Assembly: GCA_032124675.1 (NCBI GenBank)
Contig: JAQBDA010000196.1
Coordinates: 11,756 to 75,755, forward strand
Reading direction: 5' to 3'
From: JAQBDA01 sp032124675
Lineage (GTDB): Bacteria > Chloroflexota > Anaerolineae > Anaerolineales > UBA4823
DNA: 64,000 nucleotides
Both the position numbers and the translations under genes were made by a program. The number at the start of each line of letters is the position of its first letter. The stretch's first letter is position 1. Positions 44,693 to 53,090 of the stretch are shown here, in pieces. Under the pieces are notes generated by a model. That model worked only from the letters and a program-made list of their open reading frames with translations, made no database searches and was not told the DNA's origin.

Positions 44693-45322
44693 TCATTCTA
44701 TTGGGACCTTCTCAATACTTATCGCACAGCTCGGATCGCCTTTGGCGACGCATAGGGTCTCCTGGACATTAAAGAATTTGCCTCCGCTTACCCAATTGAG
44801 AGCCTCTTGCAGTGTCCCGACTGCCAGATGGCAGGCAGGATTGTCCTCATGGCGATGGTAGCAGAGCGGGCAGTTTGTCATATGCCAGTAGAAGCTTTCT
44901 TCGTCCTCCTCCAGCCGGACCTGCTGATCAGTATTCTGGTTGAATATCCCGGCAAAAATTCTGCCCCCCTGGCGGATTTTTGTATTTTGTGGCAGCAATC
45001 GAAAATCCTGGTCCGAGATATCGATGAGCTGACCAAATTGGCGCAGGCCATATTTGAAACATGCACGTCCTGACCGCACCGCCAGTCCTTGACCACCCCG
45101 CGCTCCATATACTGCCTCCAGGGAAGACATCATCTTGCTGATCTGGGTGTACGGCACATCGCGATCCAAATTATCCGGCGGAAAGTTCTGCACCAGGTGC
45201 ACCAGATCGGCATGCTTGAGCACGGCCTCAAGCCCGGAGTCTCCGAGAACTTCCTCCAAACCCAGGAGGATGATCTGTCCCAGCATATTTGGGTAATACA
45301 TCTCAGGGGTTTGTCCGGTCAT
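44693..45322 (-). CDS. V4R (4-vinyl reductase/Bet3-like) domain protein
   Basis: A 209-residue protein of the V4R family. The C-terminal part has the Cys-rich metal/ligand site: Cys151, Cys154 and Cys164 in NCPLCYHRHEDNPACH, then Cys191 and Cys199 in ETLCVAKGDPSCAISIEK. V4R is a small-molecule-binding domain and shares its fold with Bet3 of eukaryotic TRAPP, which works with Rab GTPases. Its ATG overlaps the stop of the upstream hydrolase gene (ATGA), so the two are translationally coupled. It is two genes away from a Ras-like GTPase. Ligand and partner are unknown. Confidence 0.87.
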   Translation of the reverse strand: MTGQTPEMYYPNMLGQIILLGLEEVLGDSGLEAVLKHADLVHLVQNFPPDNLDRDVPYTQISKMMSSLEAVYGARGGQGLAVRSGRACFKYGLRQFGQLIDISDQDFRLLPQNTKIRQGGRIFAGIFNQNTDQQVRLEEDEESFYWHMTNCPLCYHRHEDNPACHLAVGTLQEALNWVSGGKFFNVQETLCVAKGDPSCAISIEKVPIE

Positions 45323-46116
45323 TGGGTTTGTATCTCATCATCCAGAAAGTCCCGTAAAGTTTTCATGAAACGTTGAGGCTCGTCCAACATAATAAAATGC
45401 CCGGATGCTGGGAACAGCTCGATGCGGGCGTGGCTGATGCCTTCATGCATGGGCATCCACTGCTTGCCGCTGACGACAATGTCTTTCCTGCCGTACATCC
45501 CCATCGCGGGGATCTTAATTTTGGTTAGATGCGGTCGCAGGTCGGTGCTACGCAGGGATGCGATGCTCAGCAGGAACGATTCGAGCGACACCCGCGAGAG
45601 ATCATGATCCATCATCGCAGGCCAGCGCTTATCTCGAGTGTAGAACGGTGCCAATGCCCGGTAGCTGAGCTGGAACGCCCATAGATTGTTGTACACCAGC
45701 CAGGCTACCGTCCTGTAACCAAATAGTTTTAACAGAATGGAGAGCGATGAGCCTACTATCGGGGAACCGATCACAGCCACTTTGCCAACCCGGTCTGGAT
45801 GGTGGATCGCGACTGACAACCCGACTGTCCCCCCCATGCTGTGACCGACCAGCGGAGCGCGGGCGATGCCCAACTGCTCCATAAATTGGTTTACCATGCT
45901 TACAAAAACTTGGACTGAATAATTCTCCAGTTTCTTTCCAGATTCACCAAAACCCCAAAAATCTAATGCATATGTCCGGTAATGCTGGCCGAGATAGGCC
46001 ATGGTCTCCTGCCACAGGCCCCATGACCCTAGCCAGCCATGCAGCAAAATAACCGGGTCCCCCCTCCCGTAAACTTCGTAATGGACGATCCCTTGATCGG
46101 TAGTAATTGATGACAC
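45319..46116 (-). CDS. Alpha/beta hydrolase with intact catalytic triad
   Basis: A 265-residue hydrolase fold protein. The nucleophile elbow is GHSMG with Ser93, the acid is Asp212 in GRKDIV, and the base is His240 in ASGHFIMLDEP, so the triad is complete. It also has LLHGWLGSWGLWQE and LDFWGFGESG. It is a close-fold paralogue of the inactive protein at 34056-34844 at the other end of the cluster. It overlaps the V4R gene by 4 nt and starts 23 nt after the GTPase gene. The substrate is unknown; an ester or lipid substrate is possible. Confidence 0.9.
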   Translation of the reverse strand: MSSITTDQGIVHYEVYGRGDPVILLHGWLGSWGLWQETMAYLGQHYRTYALDFWGFGESGKKLENYSVQVFVSMVNQFMEQLGIARAPLVGHSMGGTVGLSVAIHHPDRVGKVAVIGSPIVGSSLSILLKLFGYRTVAWLVYNNLWAFQLSYRALAPFYTRDKRWPAMMDHDLSRVSLESFLLSIASLRSTDLRPHLTKIKIPAMGMYGRKDIVVSGKQWMPMHEGISHARIELFPASGHFIMLDEPQRFMKTLRDFLDDEIQTQ

Positions 46117-46139
46117 GGCAATTGAACTATCTTCGTCAC

Positions 46140-46679
46140 TTATGCCTCGCCCAAATCCATCTCAGCCAATATGCTGTAGAGCAGTTCTAACAAGACCGAC
46201 TTGACATTCTCTTTATCGACTGCTACACAAGGCAGCAATTTGACATTCGAGTCCAGTCGCAAAGCGATCCGCATGTCCTCCGAATCCCAGGCATCTTCTT
46301 TGTCTTGTTTATTGGCTGCAACGACATACGGGGTGGGGGCGTAGGCGCGGAATGTTTCCAGGATGCTGCGCGCTTCCCGAAACGTCTCGGGTCGTGTGCT
46401 GTCAACCATTACCACGAACCCCAACATGCCTTCCGAGAGAATTTCCCACATAAAGTCGAACCGTTTCTGACCTGGAGTGCCGAATAGATACAGCACCAGG
46501 TCGTCATCCACTGTAATGCGTCCAAAATCCATCGCTACGGTGGTGGTCTCTTTGACCCGTTCGGCCACTGAGGAAATCTTTCGCTCCGTGGAAACGACAT
46601 CGATCTCACTTACAGAGCGGATAAACTCGGTTTTGCCAGCATTGAAAGGTCCTGTGACCACCATTTTAACTGTTTGCAT
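46140..46679 (-). CDS. Small GTPase of the CvnD/COG2229 type
   Basis: A 179-residue GTPase. P-loop GPFNAGKT at residues 10-17, switch I TTTVAMDFG at 45-53, G3 region FGTPGQKRF at 66-74 (the usual DxxG Asp is replaced, as in this family), and G4 NKQD at 123-126. The motif set GRITVDDDLVLYLFGTPGQ is characteristic of the GTPases of Streptomyces conservons (CvnD) and related Ras-like bacterial proteins. It follows the DUF4388 gene by 63 nt. In conservons such GTPases work with a sensor kinase and a Roadblock protein; here the partner may be DUF4388 or V4R, which is inferred. Confidence 0.93.
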   Translation of the reverse strand: MQTVKMVVTGPFNAGKTEFIRSVSEIDVVSTERKISSVAERVKETTTVAMDFGRITVDDDLVLYLFGTPGQKRFDFMWEILSEGMLGFVVMVDSTRPETFREARSILETFRAYAPTPYVVAANKQDKEDAWDSEDMRIALRLDSNVKLLPCVAVDKENVKSVLLELLYSILAEMDLGEA

Positions 46680-46691
46680 AGTTAGCTACCC

Positions 46692-46705
46692 TTACACTTG
46701 TGTAA
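46692..46705. promoter_or_regulatory. Perfect 14-bp palindrome upstream of the GTPase gene
   Basis: TTACACTTGTGTAA lies between the DUF4388 and GTPase genes, 13 nt before the GTPase start codon. It is palindromic without a spacer, like an operator for a dimeric regulator; no regulator can be assigned. Confidence 0.45.
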
Positions 46706-46742
46706 AGAAGAATCGATGATGTTGATTGGGCCATGATATCTC

Positions 46743-47564
46743 TCATAATGAGCGGATGCGACTGATGAGCCTGTTGATCAGTGATTTCTGCTCTTCCGGC
46801 GTGCCTTTTTGAACGGCTTGCCGGGAGGGGAGCTGTACGGGGCGCACACCTTCCGGGCGCACAATATCCACTAGACCGGCTTGCAGCAGGCTGTAAGCGA
46901 TCCGCCTTATCTCTACCTCATTCAACTTCGTTGCCCGGGCGATCTGGCGCATCGAGTTCTTCGGATTGATATAGGAGACAACCCGCCATTCCTCGACGCT
47001 GAGATTGAGATTGCGCAGGTTTGCTCCTGGCCGGTCGGTAAATTTCAATGCCATATCCAGGCTGGGGATTTCGTCCTGCAGCTGCTCCACCTCGCGCATC
47101 CGGCGTGTGCCTTCGATGATGATGTTCTCCAGATTGATGCGCACGGTGATTTTATCGCCGGGAGGCAGCAGGTCGCTTTCAAATCGGAACAGCCCTTCCA
47201 CCAACGTGAACAAACGGTTGAGAATGGCTATGAAATGGTTCTGTAAACTGATCAGGATGTCTTGCTGGCTGATGTAATTGGCGTTGATCAGCAGCAAGCC
47301 TAATTCCTTATCGCTCATATGACCAGCGCGCTCTTTGATAATCTTATGCTGGGCAGCCGACAGCTTTTTCGCTCGGTAAAGGATGGTAGCCAGTGAATTG
47401 TCCTCTTCACCCACCCTGGCATACGCCAGTTTGCCCTCTCGAAACGAGACCTGGATCGCCACATTCTGCCCATCGACGACGAGTGTGCCCGTCTTCTGCG
47501 CCAGGTTGATCAAGTTCAACAATTGTGAGACGGTGAAATCTCTAAGATTGCCTTTCAATGCCAT
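46743..47564 (-). CDS. DUF4388 (PatA N-terminal-like) protein with winged-helix C-terminus
   Basis: A 273-residue protein. Residues 1-110 match DUF4388: MALKGNLRDFTVSQLLNLINLAQKTGTLVV, then VSFREGKLAYA and LGLLLINANYIS. Residues about 110-160 continue the dimer-like region (FRFESDLLPPGD). Residues about 180-245 look like a winged helix-turn-helix (SYINPKNSMRQIARATKLNEVEIRRIAYSLLQAGLVD). DUF4388 proteins accompany Ras-like GTPases in many bacteria. First gene of the nine-gene cluster; GAGG lies 5 nt before ATG 47564. Confidence 0.85.
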   Translation of the reverse strand: MALKGNLRDFTVSQLLNLINLAQKTGTLVVDGQNVAIQVSFREGKLAYARVGEEDNSLATILYRAKKLSAAQHKIIKERAGHMSDKELGLLLINANYISQQDILISLQNHFIAILNRLFTLVEGLFRFESDLLPPGDKITVRINLENIIIEGTRRMREVEQLQDEIPSLDMALKFTDRPGANLRNLNLSVEEWRVVSYINPKNSMRQIARATKLNEVEIRRIAYSLLQAGLVDIVRPEGVRPVQLPSRQAVQKGTPEEQKSLINRLISRIRSL

Positions 47565-47662
47565 AGCGGCCTCATTACATGCTGGTGCGCTGGTTTATCC
47601 GGATTTGATATTGTAGCTGCATTCGCCATCTGGCTGATCCTATCCTCTAAAATCATTATTCC

Positions 47663-47691
47663 TTGACACTGCTTCTGCTTGAGTTTATAAT
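47663..47691 (+). promoter_or_regulatory. Consensus sigma-70 promoter of tRNA-Asn
   Basis: TTGACA (47663-47668), 17-bp spacer and TATAAT (47686-47691), 14 nt upstream of the tRNA. Confidence 0.9.
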
Positions 47692-47705
47692 CCGGTTCGC
47701 AAAAT

Positions 47706-47778
47706 TCCTCGGTAGCTCAATTGGCAGAGCGGGCGGCTGTTAACCGCTAGGTTCCAGGTTCGAGTCCTGGCCGAGGAG
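47706..47778 (+). tRNA. tRNA-Asn (anticodon GTT)
   Basis: A full cloverleaf of 73 nt: acceptor TCCTCGG/CCGAGGA, anticodon loop CTGTTAA on a GGCGG/CCGCT-type stem, and T-loop TTCGAGT. Discriminator base G. CC of the tail is encoded but not the final A. Anticodon GTT reads AAC/AAU. Confidence 0.96.
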
Positions 47779-47805
47779 CCTGGCAGCAGAGCATCTCTCA
47801 AGCAT

Positions 47806-47829
47806 TCCCCTGCAATAACTCACAGGGGA
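47806..47829. terminator. Hairpin between tRNA-Asn and the diguanylate cyclase gene
   Basis: TCCCCTG (47806-47812) pairs with CAGGGGA (47823-47829) around a 10-nt loop and is followed on the plus strand by TTTCGATTT. It separates the two convergent genes. Confidence 0.65.
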
Positions 47830-47846
47830 TTTCGATTTAAATCACC

Positions 47847-50054
47847 TCAGTTCTCGTTCTCCTGAACCGTGCGATTGCGCCCGGATTGTTTTGCAGAATA
47901 CAGGGCCTGGTCTGCCCGTTCGATCAATGTCTCCAAAGACTCTGAGTTTTGTTTCAGCGTTGCGATCCCGATGCTCACAGTGATCCTGACCGGCTCATTC
48001 TCAGTGGGGTAGATCACTTTGGCAATACTCCGCCGCAGGCGTTCGGCAGCCTGGTAGGCATTGAACAGATCTGTTTCTGGCAGCAAGGCGATGAACTCGT
48101 CACCGCCATACCGTCCGGGAAGGTCGACCTGCCGCAGCTGGCGTTCGATCTGAGATGCCACGCCCGCCAGGACCTGATCCCCGATCAGGTGCCCCTTCGT
48201 GTCATTGACCTGTTTGAAAAGATCGATATCGATCATCATTGCTGTCAAAGGGCGGTCGAACCTGATGGCGCGTTCTACCTCACGGCGTCCCAATTCGAAG
48301 AAGCCGCGCCGGTTATACAGCCCGGTGAGCGGATCTGTAATGGCCTGTCTTTGCACCTCGGTGTACAGCTGGGCGTTCTGGATGGCAGTCGTGGCGGTGG
48401 CCGCGAAGCTGACCAGCAGCTGCAGGTCGCCTTCGGTGAAGGCATATCGCCGGTAAGCATCCAGCGAGACTGCTCCGAGCGTCCTGCCGCCCAATATCAG
48501 TGGAGCGATGATCATGGATGAGATAGCGCGCAGCTCCGGGATATCGCTCCCATGGCGCGATTCTGGGTCAGCGTGAGCATCATGGATGAGCAGAGGTTTG
48601 CGCTCCCGAACAGCATTTGCTGGATAGCTGGCGCTGTCCGTTGGGTTGAAGGTGCGGATGCGCGGGTCGGTATAGCCCTGCACGGCTCGCAGCTGCAGCT
48701 GACCAGTATCCCGGGCCACCAGGTGCAGGGTGCCTTTCTCGGCAGCCGGGATGGCGCTGATCGCCGCATCCAGGATCTGCCCCAGCAGCACCTCCAGGTC
48801 CAGGGTCGTGAGCAGGGCGGAGGTGGCCTTCTGCAGGGCGGATAGCTCCTGCGTACGGTGCTGCAGCGCATCCAGCGCCCGGTACTTGGCAATCGTCAGG
48901 GCAAGCTGGTTGGTAGCCTGTTCCGCCAGGGCGATCTCGCGCTGAATGAAGTTATGCTCCGATCTGTAGGATACCAGCGCCACGCCCATCTTCTGGTCGT
49001 CGGCGACCAACGGGACAGCCAGCAGCGATTTGAGCTGCAGCTGTGTGGAGAGTCGGGTGCTTATATAAGGGGAATTGCTCGTATTTGTCACTTCGAGAGT
49101 TCTGCCGGCATTCAATACTGAGGGCACTAAGGGCAGGTCGCTGCTGTCGAAGTGGATCGACCGGTATATCTGGCGCAGCGGCCCGTAGGCGGCAGCCGGG
49201 ATCATCAGCTTGCGGACCGGTTCCCACAAGATGATCAGGACGTTATCGGCTTCCAGCAGCTTCCCCAGGTATTCAACCAGCGATTGAAGCATTTCCTGGA
49301 AGTCCTGGGTTTTCAAGGTGGTGCGGGTGATTTCGTTCAATAAGCTCAAATACCGTTCCCTGACGCGCAGTTCAGCTTCCCGGCGTTCTGCATCCCGCTG
49401 GTAGTGCTTGTGTTCGGCGATCAGTTTGGCGTTCTCAATCGCCAGCGCCGCCTGGTAAGCCACTCCATTAATAATTGAAAGATTATCTTCGGTCAGCATT
49501 TCGCCGTTCTCACTCTCAACAATCAGTTCACCGACATAAGCATCACCGATCTGCATCGGTATATTTACCGTCCGCCTCTCAACGGGAAAGGTTCTTTGGG
49601 ATATCCCCGGCAGCTCCATGACTTCGCGTGGCTGCGCAGCTGCGTATTCAATCAGCCCGCCATCCTGGGCGATGATCTGGCACACCACCCGGATATCGCC
49701 GCCGAGGGTCTCTTGCAACTCGTGCGAGATTATCTTGCAGATATCCTCCAGATTGGTTATCGCTGCCAGCTTCTCGCTGAGCCGCAGCAAAGCTGTCTGC
49801 TGGCGGATAAGCTCCTGGCTCTCCTGCGATACGTCCTCGAGCTGTCCCTGAATGGCAGAGATGCGGCGGAAGGCGATCTCGATGATGACGACCGCCGCCA
49901 CAACCCCGGCAAACCAGGTAATAAAATGGGTCAGAAGGTTGTCCTGCTGATTGGCATGGATTATCTCACCGGCTGTGATGGTGAGGATGGTGATGAAAAT
50001 TATCAGCCACTTCAGCCGCCGTAGCCGGACGGCGGGAAGGTGTATTCCATTCAT
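47847..50054 (-). CDS. Membrane diguanylate cyclase with three GAF domains
   Basis: A 735-residue protein. Two N-terminal transmembrane helices (about 12-32 and 40-60) are followed by three GAF units (about 90-215, 245-390 and 405-565) and a GGDEF domain (about 570-735). The signature RYGGDEF is intact, preceded by the RQVD inhibitory I-site, so it should make cyclic di-GMP and be feedback-inhibited. This contrasts with the GGDSF regulator nearby. It probably stands alone, between tRNA-Asn and the DUF2270 protein. The GAF ligands are unknown. Confidence 0.94.
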   Translation of the reverse strand: MNGIHLPAVRLRRLKWLIIFITILTITAGEIIHANQQDNLLTHFITWFAGVVAAVVIIEIAFRRISAIQGQLEDVSQESQELIRQQTALLRLSEKLAAITNLEDICKIISHELQETLGGDIRVVCQIIAQDGGLIEYAAAQPREVMELPGISQRTFPVERRTVNIPMQIGDAYVGELIVESENGEMLTEDNLSIINGVAYQAALAIENAKLIAEHKHYQRDAERREAELRVRERYLSLLNEITRTTLKTQDFQEMLQSLVEYLGKLLEADNVLIILWEPVRKLMIPAAAYGPLRQIYRSIHFDSSDLPLVPSVLNAGRTLEVTNTSNSPYISTRLSTQLQLKSLLAVPLVADDQKMGVALVSYRSEHNFIQREIALAEQATNQLALTIAKYRALDALQHRTQELSALQKATSALLTTLDLEVLLGQILDAAISAIPAAEKGTLHLVARDTGQLQLRAVQGYTDPRIRTFNPTDSASYPANAVRERKPLLIHDAHADPESRHGSDIPELRAISSMIIAPLILGGRTLGAVSLDAYRRYAFTEGDLQLLVSFAATATTAIQNAQLYTEVQRQAITDPLTGLYNRRGFFELGRREVERAIRFDRPLTAMMIDIDLFKQVNDTKGHLIGDQVLAGVASQIERQLRQVDLPGRYGGDEFIALLPETDLFNAYQAAERLRRSIAKVIYPTENEPVRITVSIGIATLKQNSESLETLIERADQALYSAKQSGRNRTVQENEN

Positions 50055-50158
50055 TGGTTGTATAGTATCCTGATGCTTGGAATTGGTGTAGTTAAAGCCA
50101 CGCGACCCGCTTATATTATCTGCCTGGTTTCCGTTTTCTTAACATTTCATAATTATAG

Positions 50159-50172
50159 CTTAACTCGTTAAG
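50159..50172. repeat. Short palindrome upstream of the diguanylate cyclase
   Basis: CTTAACTCGTTAAG: two 6-bp arms around a 2-nt centre. It lies in the 193-bp region between the DUF2270 gene end and the diguanylate cyclase start, and could be an operator. Confidence 0.4.
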
Positions 50173-50247
50173 ACTGATCTATCCGTTAATTGTACGTAAT
50201 AAAACCGACAGGACAGGTCAGCTAACCAATCTGCAAAGGTTATTGTT

Positions 50248-51348
50248 TTACTTATCTGCGCTTGTTTTCGTGGTGTGAAGGGAAATAAAACCGGTTCCGA
50301 GCACCTCTTGGGCAGGGATCACGATTAGAAATGCTTTGGGATCAGCCTCACGGACCAAAGTCTTGATGTGGCTTACCTCGGTTATGGTGATCGCGCACAT
50401 CAATACTTCATGGGCTTTGCCTGTATACATCCCGGTGCCGTGCAGAGAAGTGACCCCACGGTTCATATCCCTGAATATGGCAGCGCTAACTTCCTTCGCA
50501 ATGTCGGTGATGATCAGGGCTAGCAGCTGCCGTCTGCGGCGGCTGTGGCGATACCAGGGGCGTGTCGTGGAATCTTTAGACGATTCACTCGTTACTGGGA
50601 TACCAATGTCCAGAGAAAACTTCGGAAGCACTTCTCCTGACGCCTGCTGCAAACCTATTGTTGTGACAGCCAGGATAATTAAGGAGCTTATGAATACCAA
50701 GACCATTATAGTCACCACGTTACCGGATAGTGCACCGATAGACGCCCGCGCGGTAATCTCTGACCAATTATTAATTGCAGATGGGAATAACGAAACTTTG
50801 GTAAACCAGGCTAAGACCAGGATGATATATATGTAGATATAGTTGCGTCTCAGGCGTCTGCCGAGGGCTTCTAACGTTGATATGGGAAAGTGAGGATGTA
50901 GCAGGCTTTCTGCCAGAGTCTCAGCCCAGTCATCTGCTGGGTGGAATGGGGGTACCAGCATGGCAGCGTAGAAATCTGTCTCCATCAGCCGTACACGTGA
51001 ACTCCACAGCTCGTAGTAGCGATACCGGCGTGATTCGATAACCAGGAATATCGTCACTAAAAGTGCATTTAGAAGGATTACACCATGAAAGCCTGATTGG
51101 GCGAAGGCGATCGTCAGAGATGCCCCGGTTGCCACGACCGCCCAGTTTGTAGTAGTATCCAGGCGGGTGCGCCACACATTTGAACGCTGTATCTCAGCAC
51201 GGAAGAAATGTACCATTGCGGTTGTAAACTCGCTTGGGCGCAGTCGATAACCGCGAAATGTCCAGACAGCTTCCGCCTCACTGGGATCTACTTCTTTTGG
51301 GTCCTGCCTCTGGTTTTGCTCATCAGGCATGGGCTCGTTGCTGTTCAT
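50248..51348 (-). CDS. DUF2270-DUF2179 fusion membrane protein
   Basis: A 366-residue protein. Residues about 1-230 match DUF2270 (YRLRPSEFTTAMVHFFRAEIQRSNVWRTRLDTTTNWAVVA) with four transmembrane helices. Residues about 270-355 match the DUF2179 C-terminal domain of YitT-like proteins (VTSLHGTGMYTGKAHEVLMCAITITEVSHIKTLVREADPKAFLIV), a PII-like fold that may bind a ligand. GGAGAGGG lies 7 nt before ATG 51348. DUF2179 normally follows a YitT transporter, so this pairing is uncommon. Function is unknown; a ligand-sensing membrane protein is plausible. It is divergent from tRNA-Sec. Confidence 0.82.
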   Translation of the reverse strand: MNSNEPMPDEQNQRQDPKEVDPSEAEAVWTFRGYRLRPSEFTTAMVHFFRAEIQRSNVWRTRLDTTTNWAVVATGASLTIAFAQSGFHGVILLNALLVTIFLVIESRRYRYYELWSSRVRLMETDFYAAMLVPPFHPADDWAETLAESLLHPHFPISTLEALGRRLRRNYIYIYIILVLAWFTKVSLFPSAINNWSEITARASIGALSGNVVTIMVLVFISSLIILAVTTIGLQQASGEVLPKFSLDIGIPVTSESSKDSTTRPWYRHSRRRRQLLALIITDIAKEVSAAIFRDMNRGVTSLHGTGMYTGKAHEVLMCAITITEVSHIKTLVREADPKAFLIVIPAQEVLGTGFISLHTTKTSADK

Positions 51349-51580
51349 ACAAATACCCTCTCCGTCATTACCAACTGCTTATGTTCTATTCTGTATACGA
51401 TAATATCAGATATTCCCATCGTACAATGATTATCTTACAGCGGTCAGCATGAATACTCCTATAGGTGGGGGTTGACAAGCGTCAAAAATTGGCATCATGC
51501 TGTTAAATATTATTCCTGCCCATAATATATTGGGAAACCTGGTGGAGAATATATTCCCAGAAGCGCCACCCGCTTTCTGT

Positions 51581-51586
51581 TATAAT
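51581..51586 (+). promoter_or_regulatory. -10 box upstream of tRNA-Sec
   Basis: TATAAT lies 19 nt before the tRNA-Sec 5' end. No convincing -35 hexamer at the standard distance was found. Confidence 0.5.
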
Positions 51587-51605
51587 CTGCTGGTTCATTA
51601 TCCCA

Positions 51606-51699
51606 GGGAGTGGTTGGGTCCCGGTGGGCTCCCCGGTCTTCAAAACCGGTGGCGGGTCGTTCTGCGGGCCGCGGTGGGTTCGACTCCCATCCACTCCCG
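51606..51699 (+). tRNA. selC: Selenocysteine tRNA (anticodon TCA)
   Basis: A 94-nt class II tRNA with the marks of bacterial tRNA-Sec: 8-bp acceptor stem (GGGAGTGG/CCACTCCC), 6-bp D-stem with a 4-nt loop (GGGTCC-CGGT-GGGCTC), anticodon stem CCGGT/ACCGG with loop CTTCAAA giving anticodon TCA, long GC-rich variable arm and a 5-bp T-stem (GTGGG-TTCGACT-CCCAT). The anticodon pairs with UGA. It predicts that the genome inserts selenocysteine; selA, selB and selD are not in the window. Confidence 0.96.
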
Positions 51700-51716
51700 C
51701 CTAAGTCAGGCATGAC

Positions 51717-52952
51717 ATGCTCCCTACAGATACCCCCGAATCGACCGATTTCGACCGGCTTACCTCAATCGTCGCACGTGTCTTTGTGATCGAGGACATC
51801 ACGCATGGCGACTTAAGGAAGCAGTACCTCGTCCGTTATCGCGGTCATTTGCGCGATGCCGACTCTCAAGCTGCTTACGACCAGCTTGCTTCGGCGCTGA
51901 AGCCGCTCGAGATCATCCCGATGTTCCGCAAGGACAGTGATCGGCAGACCATCCTGCTCATACCGGGGGTCATCCGCCCCGGCCGCTCGCGGACCTGGAT
52001 CAACCTGGTTTTATTCATCCTCACGGTGCTCAGCGTTGTCTTTGCCGGGATTATGTACACCCTGGGAGGAGTGTACGACGGTCCATCTGATCCTGCCCTC
52101 CCGGAGATGATCCCTTATGTGATCGACAGTCTGGGGGGCGGTCTGGCGTTCGCAGTCAGCCTGCTGGCCATCCTGCTGGCGCATGAGTTTGGACATTACC
52201 TCGCCGGACGCTATCACAAAACGCATGTAACGCTGCCCTACTTTATCCCTTTTCCATTCAGCGCATTTGGAACAATGGGCGCTTTTATCCAGCTCAAGGA
52301 GCCGCCCAGGAATAAGCGCATCCTGCTGGATATCGGCATCGCCGGCCCGCTGGCGGGTCTGGTCGTTGCCATCCCGGTGGTGATTATCGGCTTGAGCCTC
52401 TCCCGTGTCGGCCCGATACCCATCTACCTGCCCCCTGGACAGGGTCTGACCATTGAAGGCAACTCGATCCTGTATCTGCTCAGCAAACTGCTGATATTTG
52501 GGAGATTGCTGCCGGCACCGATGAGCTTCGGCGGTCTGACACCGCTGACCTACTGGGTGCGCTATTTCTTCACCGGGCAGCCGCTGCCCCTGGGCGGTGT
52601 AGATGTTCTGCTGCACCCGGTCGCCTGGGCCGGCTGGGCAGGTCTGCTGGTTACCGCTTTGAATTTGATACCCGCCGGACAGCTCGACGGCGGTCATATC
52701 ATATATGTGCTAATGGGCAAGCGCGCCACGGTCTTGCTGCCTTTCATCCTGGTGGCATTGGTCATGCTGGGCTTCTTCTGGTCCGGCTGGTGGTTGTGGG
52801 CACTGCTGATCTTCCTGCTGGGGCGGATGCACGCCGAGCCGTTGGATCAGATCACCCAGCTTAACCCCCAGCGGCGGTTGCTTGCCGTGCTGGGGCTGGT
52901 GATCTTCTTCCTGGTCTTCACGCCTGTGCCGCTGCTCGCTGTTGGGCTGTGA
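51717..52952 (+). CDS. Site-2 protease-like M50 membrane metallopeptidase
   Basis: A 411-residue protein with about seven transmembrane helices. The zinc-binding motif HEFGH is near residue 156 (LLAHEFGHYLAGRYH) and the third ligand Asp near 324 lies in LIPAGQLDGGHI. The central FIQLKEPPRNKRILLDIGIAGPLAGLVVAIPV helix matches EGY/S2P-like proteases. An N-terminal soluble domain of about 80 residues precedes the first helix, without a PDZ domain. AGG lies 6 nt before ATG 51717, only 18 nt after the tRNA-Sec 3' end. It should cleave transmembrane substrates such as anti-sigma factors; the DUF5667 proteins are conceivable substrates. Confidence 0.92.
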   Translation: MLPTDTPESTDFDRLTSIVARVFVIEDITHGDLRKQYLVRYRGHLRDADSQAAYDQLASALKPLEIIPMFRKDSDRQTILLIPGVIRPGRSRTWINLVLFILTVLSVVFAGIMYTLGGVYDGPSDPALPEMIPYVIDSLGGGLAFAVSLLAILLAHEFGHYLAGRYHKTHVTLPYFIPFPFSAFGTMGAFIQLKEPPRNKRILLDIGIAGPLAGLVVAIPVVIIGLSLSRVGPIPIYLPPGQGLTIEGNSILYLLSKLLIFGRLLPAPMSFGGLTPLTYWVRYFFTGQPLPLGGVDVLLHPVAWAGWAGLLVTALNLIPAGQLDGGHIIYVLMGKRATVLLPFILVALVMLGFFWSGWWLWALLIFLLGRMHAEPLDQITQLNPQRRLLAVLGLVIFFLVFTPVPLLAVGL

Positions 52953-53090
52953 GGGATTAGCTCCGCATCCCCTAACCTGCCAGATTACGGGTGATGTGGT
53001 TCGGAATACTTCCTGCATCATTAGAATCCAGACCTGAACGCATCCTCTATTGGCTTACCTATCAGAGTTGATAACCGCCATGCGGCTGAT

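Noticed and set aside
51503..51713. Minus-strand reading frames of 63-67 codons containing HRGPQNDPPP-like sequence
   Set aside because: They are the antisense of tRNA-Sec and arise from its structure, not from a gene.
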